This document shows, one piece after another, positions 42,358 to 49,888 of a stretch of 49,888 nucleotides of DNA. The DNA is from Imhoffiella purpurea (lineage in GTDB: Bacteria; Pseudomonadota; Gammaproteobacteria; Chromatiales; Chromatiaceae): NCBI RefSeq assembly GCF_000585215.1, contig NZ_AONC01000034.1, positions 1 through 49,888 on the forward strand. Reading direction: 5' to 3'. The notes beneath the pieces are model-generated. The model saw only the letters and a list, made by a program, of their open reading frames with translations, was not told the DNA's origin and made no database searches. The first letter of the stretch is position 1, and each line of letters opens with the position of its first letter. Both the position numbers and the translations under genes were made by a program.

Positions 42358-44249
42358 GCGTCCCCTCGCGGCTTGATGGGCAGATGGATGGTGAGGCGGG
42401 TGCCCTTTCCGGGCTGGCTGTCGATTCGCGCACTGCCGCCATAGATGAGGACGCGCTCGCGGATTCCCATGAGCCCGAAGGTCTTTTTGGCCCTGACCTC
42501 GGCCGGATCGAATCCTCGGCCGTCGTCATGCACCTCCATGCGCAGCATGGCGTCCGACGCGGAGATGCGGATCTCCACGCGCTTGGCGCGTGCGTGGCGG
42601 GTAACGTTGGTCAGACACTCCTGAAGGATGCGGAACAGCGTGGTCGCTTGATCGTCGTCGAGATCCAGATCCTCGGCACCGGCGACATCCAAAAGACAGG
42701 GAATCCCCATGCGCTCCTGATAGTCCGCGGCCAGCCATTCCGCAGCCGAGACCAACCCGAGATCCAGGGCGACGGGCCGCAGTCGGGCGATGACGCGACG
42801 CGTCTCGGCGATCAGATGGTCGATCAGCTCCTTCATGCTGGCGAGATGCCGCTTCAGCCCCTCCCCATCCTCGGAGACCAGCAGATCCATGAGGTTGGCC
42901 TCCATGCGCAGCGCGGTCAGATACTGCCCCAGATGGTCATGGATCTCGCGGGCGATGTAGGCCCGCTCGTCCTCGCGGACCCGTTCGCGGTGCGCGGTCA
43001 GCTCGCGCAGCTTGGTGCGGGAGTTGACCAACTCTTCCTGTTGACGCCTCTTGAGCGTGATGTCGCGAATGGAGGACTGGATCATCGTCCTGCCGAAGAG
43101 CTCGAAGCGGGTCACACTGACGGTCGTCGGGAACTCCTCGCCGTCGAGCCGGCGATGCTGCCAGTCGAACACGAGGGACCCGGAACGCAAAGCCATAGCG
43201 ATGAAGGTCCCCTCCTTTCCGTGCGCGGAGAATCGCCCCTCTTGCTCGGCGGTTGAATAGTCCCACAAGGGGCGGGAGACGAAATCGCTCTCGTCCTGCG
43301 CCCGGAACATGGTCACCGCGGCCGGGTTGGCGCGCAGGATCCGCCCATCCTCGGGATCGATGACCAGAAGAGCGTCGGACGAGCTCTCGAACAGCAGACG
43401 ATAGCGTTCCTCGCTCTCGCGCAATGCCTCTTCGGCCCGTTTGCGCTCGGTGATATCCCTGGCGACCCCGAAGGTTCCGACGATCTTCCCGGTGGCATCG
43501 TGCAAGGGTCCCCGCGAGGTCAAGAGCACCTGGCGAGAGGAGACGATCTCGTACGTTTCCTCCTCGGTGAAGACCTGATCCTCCTGAAAGATACGGCGCT
43601 CGATCTCCTCCAGGCGCCGGACCATGTCCGGGGGATAGAGGTTTCGATAGTTCTCGCCCCTGACGTCCTCCGGCCGCTTGCCGAGCAGGTCGCAGATGAC
43701 GGGGTTGCAGAGCAGATAACGTCCCTCCAGATCCTTGGCGAAGATGCCCTCGTCCGAACTGTCGGCAATCGCGTTCAACAATTCGAGCGCACGCAGTTTC
43801 TCGGCCTGGACCTCGCGTGCGCGCTGACTGGCGATCAGCTTCTCGCGCTGGCGCATGAAGAGCACGGTGACGACCAGAATCGTCAGGGCCAGAAGCCCGG
43901 CGAACAGGAACCAGGGCGCATGCCTCGCGAGAACGGCACGGAAGTCTTGGCGATCGACCCTGGCCATCACCAGCCGATCGGCGTCCGCAATGGAGGCCGT
44001 AACGCCCACCGAAGGCACGCCGTGCGCATTCAGACCCGCCAGGATCTCGTCATCGTCTCGGGGATCGAGCAGCGCCTGATCGCGTCGAGCCCCCTCCTGA
44101 ACCGTGTGGACCTCGGCCGCGGCCGTGGCCACGGCCAGGATGGCGACGATGGAGAAGGCGCCAATCAATGAAGACCGGCACAGGGATCGGACGCGACACC
44201 CGGATGACCCAGCGACCTCACTCGTCCTTGCAGATTCCATGTCGATCAT
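42354..44249 (-). CDS. PAS-domain sensor histidine kinase (NarX/DegS class)
   Basis: A 631-aa kinase: TM1 at about residues 27-45, a short periplasmic region at 46-110, TM2 at 111-131, two PAS domains (about 155-270 and 280-398; the first has EGIFAKDLEGRYLLCNP), then HisKA_3 with the phospho-acceptor His437 in AREIHDHLGQ and an ATPase domain (NVTRHARAKRVEI, DDGRGFD, GLMGIRERV). ATG 44249 has AAGGAG nine bases upstream; the longer frame to 44282 begins with a GTG. It pairs with the downstream LuxR-type regulator. Confidence 0.93.
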   Translation of the reverse strand: MIDMESARTSEVAGSSGCRVRSLCRSSLIGAFSIVAILAVATAAAEVHTVQEGARRDQALLDPRDDDEILAGLNAHGVPSVGVTASIADADRLVMARVDRQDFRAVLARHAPWFLFAGLLALTILVVTVLFMRQREKLIASQRAREVQAEKLRALELLNAIADSSDEGIFAKDLEGRYLLCNPVICDLLGKRPEDVRGENYRNLYPPDMVRRLEEIERRIFQEDQVFTEEETYEIVSSRQVLLTSRGPLHDATGKIVGTFGVARDITERKRAEEALRESEERYRLLFESSSDALLVIDPEDGRILRANPAAVTMFRAQDESDFVSRPLWDYSTAEQEGRFSAHGKEGTFIAMALRSGSLVFDWQHRRLDGEEFPTTVSVTRFELFGRTMIQSSIRDITLKRRQQEELVNSRTKLRELTAHRERVREDERAYIAREIHDHLGQYLTALRMEANLMDLLVSEDGEGLKRHLASMKELIDHLIAETRRVIARLRPVALDLGLVSAAEWLAADYQERMGIPCLLDVAGAEDLDLDDDQATTLFRILQECLTNVTRHARAKRVEIRISASDAMLRMEVHDDGRGFDPAEVRAKKTFGLMGIRERVLIYGGSARIDSQPGKGTRLTIHLPIKPRGDA

Positions 44250-44387
44250 GCCGCATGACTCCTTTCGGCCGATCACCCACACGGGGCCGGCCTGTCATCC
44301 AAGCCAGCCGAGACTGTCAGGCGATGCGTTCACCAGATCGGCATCCTTAGGATTGGATCCCGGGACCCTATGAAGACAGGCATGGCG

Positions 44388-45395
44388 TCAATGCGGAAGA
44401 CCCGAGCCTCCCACGACGCCGAGACTCTCCAGAATACCGCTCCCAATCCGCACCCCAAGACGCTGCGCGACCGAGTCCAGCAGGTCGCGCTTGCGGGTAT
44501 AGTCATGAATCTTCTCGGCGCCGATAACCTCGCGCGCGACATAGCTCGAACTCCCCAGCCCGTCGGCGAGCCCCAGGTCGACCGCCTCCTCTCCACTCCA
44601 GAAGAGGCCGCTGAAGATCTCGTCGCCCCCCTTCAGCTTGTCCCCTCGCCCCGTCTTCACCGCGGCGATGAACTGCTGGTGCAGCCGGTCCAGAACGCGC
44701 TGGAGGAATTGGCGCTGCGTCTCGGGCAGCGGAGAGAAGGGATCCAATATCCCCTTGTTGGCCCCGGCCGTCAGCAGTCGGCGCTCGATGCCGAGATCCT
44801 CCATCAGACCCTGAAAGCCGAAGCTGTCGATCCGAACCCCGATCGATCCGACCAGGCTGGCCTTGTCCACATAGATGGCGTCGGCCCCCACCGCAACGTA
44901 ATAGCCACCGGAGGCGCAGAGATCGACCGCCACGGCATAGACCGGCATCTCCTTGTCGTGCTCCTTCCTGTACTTCGCCTTCAGCCGAGCGATTTCGTCG
45001 TTGATGTACCCGGCCTGAACCGGACTGCCGCCCGGACTGTTGATCCGCAGCACGACACCCTTGACATGATCGGACTCGAAGGCGGTGCGCAGTGCCGAGA
45101 TGATCCGGTCGGCGCTGGCGTCGCCGTCGGCCGCGATGACACCCTTGACCTCGATCAGCGCGGTATGCTCCTCCGAGGAAGAGAGACCCTCGACGAAACG
45201 GCCGGAAAAGGTCGCCGCCATGAGCCCGATCAGATAGAGGAGGATCAGCAGCTTGAAGGCCAGCCCCCAGCGCCGCCGCGCCCGCTGATCCTGAAGATAC
45301 TCGACCGCCATGCGGTTGATCAGCGCCTGCTCCCAGTCGTCCTGGCCGGGCGATGGCATGGGCTCCTTGGATCCGCCCCAGAATTTCCACTTCAT
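44388..45395 (-). CDS. sppA: Signal peptide peptidase SppA (short form)
   Basis: A 335-aa membrane-anchored S49-family protease. The N-terminal anchor is at about residues 45-65 (LAFKLLILLYLIGLMAATF). The nucleophile Ser162 is in LCASGGYYVAV, and Lys214 (GANKG) is 52 residues on, the same spacing as the Ser-Lys dyad of B. subtilis SppA. RINSPGGSPV and GSIGV are also conserved. It degrades cleaved signal peptides. Its start overlaps the stop of the phosphatase gene by four bases, and GGAG precedes it. Confidence 0.94.
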   Translation of the reverse strand: MKWKFWGGSKEPMPSPGQDDWEQALINRMAVEYLQDQRARRRWGLAFKLLILLYLIGLMAATFSGRFVEGLSSSEEHTALIEVKGVIAADGDASADRIISALRTAFESDHVKGVVLRINSPGGSPVQAGYINDEIARLKAKYRKEHDKEMPVYAVAVDLCASGGYYVAVGADAIYVDKASLVGSIGVRIDSFGFQGLMEDLGIERRLLTAGANKGILDPFSPLPETQRQFLQRVLDRLHQQFIAAVKTGRGDKLKGGDEIFSGLFWSGEEAVDLGLADGLGSSSYVAREVIGAEKIHDYTRKRDLLDSVAQRLGVRIGSGILESLGVVGGSGLPH

Positions 45396-46114
45396 CCAAC
45401 CGCTCCCATACCGCGCAAGGAACCCATCCCCGTCGTCGAGGACTCGCCGGCACGCCGCTCCAGCCACGGCCTCAGCTCGGACAGCGCGTCCAGACAGGCC
45501 AGCGGCCCATGGGCCATGAGACGCTCGGGCGGATGGACACCGTAGGAAACCGCCAGCGACTCCACCCGGGCATTGCGCGCCATGAGCAGATCGTATTCGG
45601 TGTCTCCGATCATCAGCGTCTCCTCCGGAGACGCGCCCAGTTCCTCCATGAGTTCGAGCAGCATCTGCGGATTCGGCTTGGAAAAGGTCTCGTCGGCGCA
45701 ACGGGTGGCGTGAAAATAGCTCCCGAGACCCGTCTCCCGCATCGACTTGTCCAGCCCCGGCCGGCTCTTGCCGGTCGCGACCGCCAACCGATGGCCCCGT
45801 CCGGCGAGCCAATCGAGCGTCTCCCGAACCCCCGGAAACAGCACCGAGGGCGTTGCGTCGCCGCCGAGGAAATGGCGCCGGTAATGGGTGATCAGCTCGG
45901 CCCGCAACCCGGGACCGGCGCCGGGCATCAGCCGCGCCATGGCCTCGTCCAGCCCGAGACCGATGATGTCACGCGCGGCCTCGCGCGAGGGGACGGGAAG
46001 GTTCAGCTCGGCGAACGCCTTGTGGATGCAGGAGACGATGCGCGCCTCCGAATCCATCAGGGTTCCGTCCCAGTCGAACACGATCAGTTCGAATGTCAGT
46101 CGCTCGAAACTCAC
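45392..46114 (-). CDS. HAD-family phosphatase, Gph-like
   Basis: A 240-aa HAD hydrolase: motif I FDWDGTLMDSE with the nucleophile Asp14 and acid/base Asp16, motif II VATGKSR, motif III KPNPQ, and motif IV GDTEYDLLMARNA. The cap is of the C1 type, as in phosphoglycolate phosphatase (Gph) and pyrophosphatases. The gene starts with GTG overlapping the rluC stop by four bases. Its place between rluC and sppA, near rne, is common in gammaproteobacteria. The substrate cannot be fixed from sequence. Confidence 0.9.
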   Translation of the reverse strand: MSFERLTFELIVFDWDGTLMDSEARIVSCIHKAFAELNLPVPSREAARDIIGLGLDEAMARLMPGAGPGLRAELITHYRRHFLGGDATPSVLFPGVRETLDWLAGRGHRLAVATGKSRPGLDKSMRETGLGSYFHATRCADETFSKPNPQMLLELMEELGASPEETLMIGDTEYDLLMARNARVESLAVSYGVHPPERLMAHGPLACLDALSELRPWLERRAGESSTTGMGSLRGMGAVG

Positions 46115-47079
46115 TCGGTGGCCTCCAGTTCAGCCAGAAATTGCGCCAATTCGTCGGGTAGGGGAGCGTCCACGCTCAAGGCCCGCTCCATCCCCTCGAT
46201 CCGGAACCGCAGCGAGGAGGCATGGAGGAAGAGCCGCGTCAGCCCCAGCGGCTTGAGGGCGCGGTTGATCTCCTCGTCGCCATATTTGGGATCGCCGGCG
46301 AGCGGGGTCCCCAGGTGCGCCGCATGTACGCGGATCTGATGGGTGCGGCCCGTGATCAGCTCGGCCTCGACCAGGGTCAGGATACGCTCCCCCGCGCGCA
46401 GCCGCTGCAGACGTCGAAAGATGGTGCGGGCCGGCTTGCCCTGCTCCGGATCGACCCTCACGACACGCTCGCCGCCCTGCAGCACGTTCTTCTTCAGGGG
46501 CGCGTCCACCACCAGTTTCTGGCGCGGCAGCTCCCCGAGGATGAGCGCCTGGTAGCGCTTGGTCATGCCGCCCTCGCGGATGAGGCGATGCAGCTCGCGC
46601 AAGGCGCTGCGGCGCTTGCTGATGACCAGACAGCCGGAGGTCTCGCGATCGAGCCGATGGACAAGCTCCAGCTCCCGGCCGGGACGCGCGTGACGCAGCG
46701 ACTCGATCAGTCCGTAGCTCAGGCCGCTACCGCCGTGCACCGCCATGCCGCTCGGCTTGTCGATCACCAGCAGACGCTCGTCCTCGTAGAGCATGCCGCG
46801 TTCGAGGCGCTCCATCTGGCTGCGGGGGGCGCGATCCGAGGGTTCCGGGGTCGAGGTCCTCAGCGGCGGAATCCGCACCAGATCCCCGGCGTTCAAGCGA
46901 TGACTGGCCTTGACGCGGCCCTTGTTGACCCGCACCTCTCCACGGCGGAGTACGCGATAGAGATGGCTGCGAGGCACGCCCTTCAGGAAGCGAAGCAGAA
47001 AGTTGTCGATACGCTGACCAGCGGATTCGGCGTCGACCTCGACGAGTCGAACCGAATCGATGAATTTTGCCGAATCCAT
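46111..47079 (-). CDS. rluC: 23S rRNA pseudouridine synthase RluC
   Basis: A 322-aa RluA-family synthase. An S4 domain at about 20-75 (QRIDNFLLRFLKGVPRSHLYRVLRRGEVRVNKGRV) is followed by the catalytic domain with Asp144 in HRLDRETSG, and LITGRTHQIRVH. The ATG at 47079 is chosen over the longer frame to 47193. RluC modifies three uridines of 23S rRNA. The divergent partner is rne, as in E. coli. Confidence 0.93.
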   Translation of the reverse strand: MDSAKFIDSVRLVEVDAESAGQRIDNFLLRFLKGVPRSHLYRVLRRGEVRVNKGRVKASHRLNAGDLVRIPPLRTSTPEPSDRAPRSQMERLERGMLYEDERLLVIDKPSGMAVHGGSGLSYGLIESLRHARPGRELELVHRLDRETSGCLVISKRRSALRELHRLIREGGMTKRYQALILGELPRQKLVVDAPLKKNVLQGGERVVRVDPEQGKPARTIFRRLQRLRAGERILTLVEAELITGRTHQIRVHAAHLGTPLAGDPKYGDEEINRALKPLGLTRLFLHASSLRFRIEGMERALSVDAPLPDELAQFLAELEATE

Positions 47080-47857
47080 TGGTTGTACCGAAGCCCCCGG
47101 ACCTCTATCTTCCAGGGGTGGGGGACGAAGTGCATAGGCATCGCCGGACGTCGATTCGGATGGCAATCTGGAGTGCGGATGTGGAGATTTCAACGGGATC
47201 TGAACCTGCCCTGTTGGCTCAATTGCTGCTAATGGAGTTCACTGATACCATTGGACGCCTGCGCTGGCCAATGGAATCGAGATCTTTTCCCGGAGCGGCG
47301 AGTGCATCCGGAGGACCGGGTCGGCCCCCAATTCTTCAGGCGTCGACAGGGTCCTCGGGCCATCTACCGGCATCCGAAACCTGACCATGCCGCCCAAGGG
47401 GCCGCGAGGTGCGTCCAGCGAACTCGCGACGTCGAGTGGCGCAGATTTTACACCCTGTGACTTCCCCAAGGCGTGCCTCCAGGCAAACCAGCGCAGCCGG
47501 CGCCATCTCAGCCGCTCCGTATCGAGCCCGTCGCCACATGAGGGTCGCATCGACCGTTCTCCGGAACTGTTCGTCCTTGCGTCCCCGTACCCTGGCCTCC
47601 TTCGCCCGCCGCGATGGAGGCCAGGCCGACGAGGCTTACCAGACGCGGGTGCCCATCGGGACCCGTAAACGATAGTTCATGTGCGCGTGCCCGTTGCTGC
47701 CGTCCACCACTTTGGCCGCACGGACAGTGCCGACGCCCTAGGCTCCCGGAATTTCGAGCCGATTGGCGACGCGCCGAACCGCCCGCAGGATCGCCTAGCC
47801 GATCCCCGGCGCGGCGCCAACCACGGGTCACGCGCCGTGGTGTGAGTAAGGAACAAC
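47080..47857. other. Divergent rluC-rne intergenic region with probable rne leader
   Basis: 778 bp between the two starts. Short open frames here have no coding bias and no convincing ribosome sites. The right half is probably the long 5' untranslated leader of rne, which in E. coli mediates autoregulation by RNase E cleavage. A hairpin at 47591-47625 (separate entry) and a smaller one (CGGGT 47646-47650 with ACCCG 47661-47665) are visible. Promoters were not located. Confidence 0.6.
47591..47625 (+). promoter_or_regulatory. Stable hairpin in the rne leader
   Basis: CCTGGCCTCC (47591-47600) pairs perfectly with GGAGGCCAGG (47616-47625) around a 15-nt loop, about 233 nt before the rne start. 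Its position suits a leader structure such as the E. coli rne regulatory hairpins. The sequence is not claimed to be homologous. Confidence 0.5.
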
Positions 47858-49888
47858 ATGAAGAGAATGCTGATCAACGCGACTCAGCCGGAAGAGTTGC
47901 GAGTGGCGACCGTCGACGGCCAGTTGCTCTACAACCTCGACATCGAATCACCCGGCCGCGAGCAGAAGAAGGCCAACATCTACAAGGGCATCATCACCCG
48001 GGTCGAGCCCAGCCTGGAGGCCGCCTTCGTCGATTATGGATCCGAGCGCCACGGTTTCCTCCCGCTCAAGGAGATCGCGCGCGCCTATTTCGAGCCCGAC
48101 AGTGTCAAGCCGGGATCGCGCACCAACATCAAGGAGGCGGTGCGCGAGGGCCGCGAGGTCGTGGTCCAGATCGACAAGGAGGAGCGCGGCAACAAGGGCG
48201 CCGCCCTGACCACCTTCATCTCGCTGGCCGGACGCTATCTGGTCCTCATGCCCAACAATCCGCGCGCCGGCGGCGTCTCGCGCCGCATCGAGGGACAGGA
48301 CCGCAGCGAGCTGCGCGACGCCATGAGTCAGCTCGAGATCCCGGAGGACATGGGGCTCATCGTACGCACCGCGGGCGTCGGCAAAAACGTCGAGGAACTC
48401 CAGTGGGACCTCGACTATCTGCTCCAGCTGTGGCGCGCCATCGTCGCCTCCAGCGAGAGCCGCAAGGCCCCCTTCCTCATCTACCAGGAGAGCGACGTCA
48501 TCATCCGCTCGATCCGCGACTATCTGCGCGCGGACATCGGCGAGATCGTGATCGACGACCGAGCGGTCTACGATCGAGCCGAGAACTTCATCAAGCAGGT
48601 GATGCCGCAGAACCAGAAGAAGCTGCGTCTCTACCAGGACGAGGTCCCGCTCTTCACCCGCTATCAGATCGAGACCCAGATCGAGTCCGCCTTCCAGCGC
48701 GAGGTGCGCCTGCCCTCGGGCGGCTCCGTCGTCATCGACCACACCGAAGCCCTGACCTCGATCGACATCAACTCGGCGCGCGCGACCAAGGGCGCGGACA
48801 TCGAGGAGACGGCGCTCAACACCAATCTGGAGGCGGCCGACGAGATCGCCCGCCAGCTGCGTCTGCGCGACCTCGGCGGTCTCTTCGTCATCGACTTCAT
48901 CGACATGACCCCGCCCAAGCACCAGCGAGAGGTCGAGAACCGGCTGCGCGAGGCGCTCAAGCAGGACCGGGCAAGGGTTCAGGTCGCCCGCATCTCGCGC
49001 TTCGGGCTGCTGGAGATGTCGCGCCAGCGTCTGCGTCCCTCGCTCGGCGAGTCGAGCCAGCAGGTCTGCCCGCGCTGCAAGGGCCGCGGCGCCATCCGCG
49101 GCGTCGAGTCCCTGGCACTGTCGATCCTGCGCATCCTCGAAGAGGAGGCGATGAAGGACAACACCCAGCGCATCCTGGCCCAGTTGCCGGTGAGCGTCGC
49201 GACCTTCCTGCTCAACGAGAAGCGCCGCACCATCCTCGACATCGAGCACCGCCAGCAGGTCGAGATCCTGCTGCTGCCGAACGAGCACGTGCAGACGCCC
49301 GACTATCAGATCGAGCGCATTCGTACCCAGGACGCCGCCAAGCAGGCCGAGGTCCAGGCCAGCTACGATCTGACCACGACGTCCGAATCGGAGACGGCGC
49401 CCCACTACGCCAAGCTCGGCCAGCCCGTGCGGATCGAGGAACCGGCGGTCAAACAGGTCACGCCCAGCGTCCCCGCGCCTCAGCGCGAGCCGCTCAGCAG
49501 TCCGCTACCCTTGACGACGCCCCGCCAGGATCAGGAGCGCCCCGAGTCGGAGAGTCTGCTCAAGCGCATCTGGACCGGGCTCTTCGTTTCTCGCATCAAC
49601 GACGCGGACATGTCGACGCCCCCGGCCAACTCGAGTTTCGACAATGACCGACGGCTCGATCGGCCCTATGGCAGGACCTATGAGCGTGCCCCGTCCCCCC
49701 AGGAGGACCGGACCGAACAGGCGGCCGAACCCTCGGACGAGGGCCAGAGGAGCTCGCAGCGACGATCGGAGCGAGGGGCGCAATCGCGCGACGAGCGTCG
49801 GCGCGAGGATCGAACGCGCAACGGCTCGGCACGCAACGGCTCGGCACGCAACGAATCCGGCGCCACCGAGTCCGCCCGCCGCTCCCAG
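47858..49888 (+). CDS. rne: Ribonuclease E (3' end beyond the window)
   Basis: 677 codons are present and the frame is open at the right edge, so the gene is cut. Residues 1-510 are the catalytic half: the S1 domain ([19 protein letters not shown]), the DNase I-like fold with the catalytic Asp303 ([12 protein letters not shown]) and Asp346 (VIDFIDM), and the Zn-link Cys404 and Cys407 (CPRCKG), all at the E. coli residue numbers. The unstructured, charged scaffold half follows (Arg/Glu/Ser-rich after 550), where degradosome partners bind. ATG 47858 follows TAAGGAAC. Confidence 0.97.
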   Translation, partial: MKRMLINATQPEELRVATVDGQLLYNLDIESPGREQKKANIYKGIITRVEPSLEAAFVDYGSERHGFLPLKEIARAYFEPDSVKPGSRTNIKEAVREGREVVVQIDKEERGNKGAALTTFISLAGRYLVLMPNNPRAGGVSRRIEGQDRSELRDAMSQLEIPEDMGLIVRTAGVGKNVEELQWDLDYLLQLWRAIVASSESRKAPFLIYQESDVIIRSIRDYLRADIGEIVIDDRAVYDRAENFIKQVMPQNQKKLRLYQDEVPLFTRYQIETQIESAFQREVRLPSGGSVVIDHTEALTSIDINSARATKGADIEETALNTNLEAADEIARQLRLRDLGGLFVIDFIDMTPPKHQREVENRLREALKQDRARVQVARISRFGLLEMSRQRLRPSLGESSQQVCPRCKGRGAIRGVESLALSILRILEEEAMKDNTQRILAQLPVSVATFLLNEKRRTILDIEHRQQVEILLLPNEHVQTPDYQIERIRTQDAAKQAEVQASYDLTTTSESETAPHYAKLGQPVRIEEPAVKQVTPSVPAPQREPLSSPLPLTTPRQDQERPESESLLKRIWTGLFVSRINDADMSTPPANSSFDNDRRLDRPYGRTYERAPSPQEDRTEQAAEPSDEGQRSSQRRSERGAQSRDERRREDRTRNGSARNGSARNESGATESARRSQ

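Noticed and set aside
47641-47665. Small hairpin before rne as an intrinsic terminator
   Set aside because: The stem is short and no T-run follows; it lies in the presumed rne leader.
47614-49647. 677-codon + strand frame over rne
   Set aside because: It is in another frame than rne, is Arg/Pro-rich and lacks domains. The frame from 47858 carries all RNase E catalytic residues.

Overview
The window looks like a chromosomal segment of a high-GC gammaproteobacterium. Codon third positions are very GC-rich, rluC and rne are divergently arranged as in E. coli, and rne keeps the E. coli catalytic residue numbers. The gene mix (SLC5-type sensor kinase, DUF29 protein, poly-HAMP chemoreceptors, a large molybdenum locus) would suit a purple sulfur bacterium of the Chromatiaceae. 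That placement is inference. No rRNA, tRNA, CRISPR array or insertion sequence was seen.

Layout. (1) 0.4-6.6 kb, + strand: a 67-aa membrane protein, an SLC5/STAC-type histidine kinase, a single-domain response regulator, a CBS-DUF294 nucleotidyltransferase-like protein, an exported protein of unknown function and a DUF29 protein. (2) 6.7-22.0 kb: a molybdenum/tungstate island. Reading leftward from 20.2 kb it encodes a TonB-dependent receptor, a sulfite-oxidase-fold protein, ExbB, ExbD, TonB, a second receptor, a MolA/BtuF-like binding protein, a third receptor, ModA, ModB, ModC and a 137-aa protein of unknown function. modE and a di-molbindin gene sit divergently at the right end. Three 24-bp palindromes of the ModE type lie in front of the first receptor, exbB and modE, so the outer-membrane machinery appears to belong to the ModE regulon. 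(3) 22.0-24.1 kb: a small Fur-box-associated group with a divergent HmuS/ChuS-like haem protein and two small proteins. (4) 24.1-39.6 kb, - strand: a chemosensory operon (receiver, MCP-like protein, CheY, STAS, CheA, MCP, CheW, MCP, CheR, CheD, CheB) ending in a GGDEF-EAL protein. No CheZ was found. (5) 39.8-44.2 kb: a PstS-like binding protein translationally coupled to a diguanylate cyclase, and a convergent NarL-type kinase/regulator pair. (6) 44.4-49.9 kb: sppA, a Gph-like phosphatase and rluC as an overlapping leftward operon, divergent from rne, which runs off the right edge.

How the parts fit. The most distinctive feature is the joining of a complete ModABC importer, its own TonB-ExbBD energiser, three outer-membrane receptors, an extra periplasmic binding protein and Mo-responsive regulation in one block. 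This suggests active, TonB-driven uptake of molybdate, tungstate or a metal chelate across the outer membrane. Cyclic di-GMP is a second theme: an EAL enzyme closes the chemotaxis operon, CheA carries two short MshEN-like motifs, and a diguanylate cyclase is paired with a periplasmic binding protein next door. The two chemoreceptors share a near-identical 1.1-kb 3' end produced by duplication, and a vestige of the cheW start survives in front of cheR.
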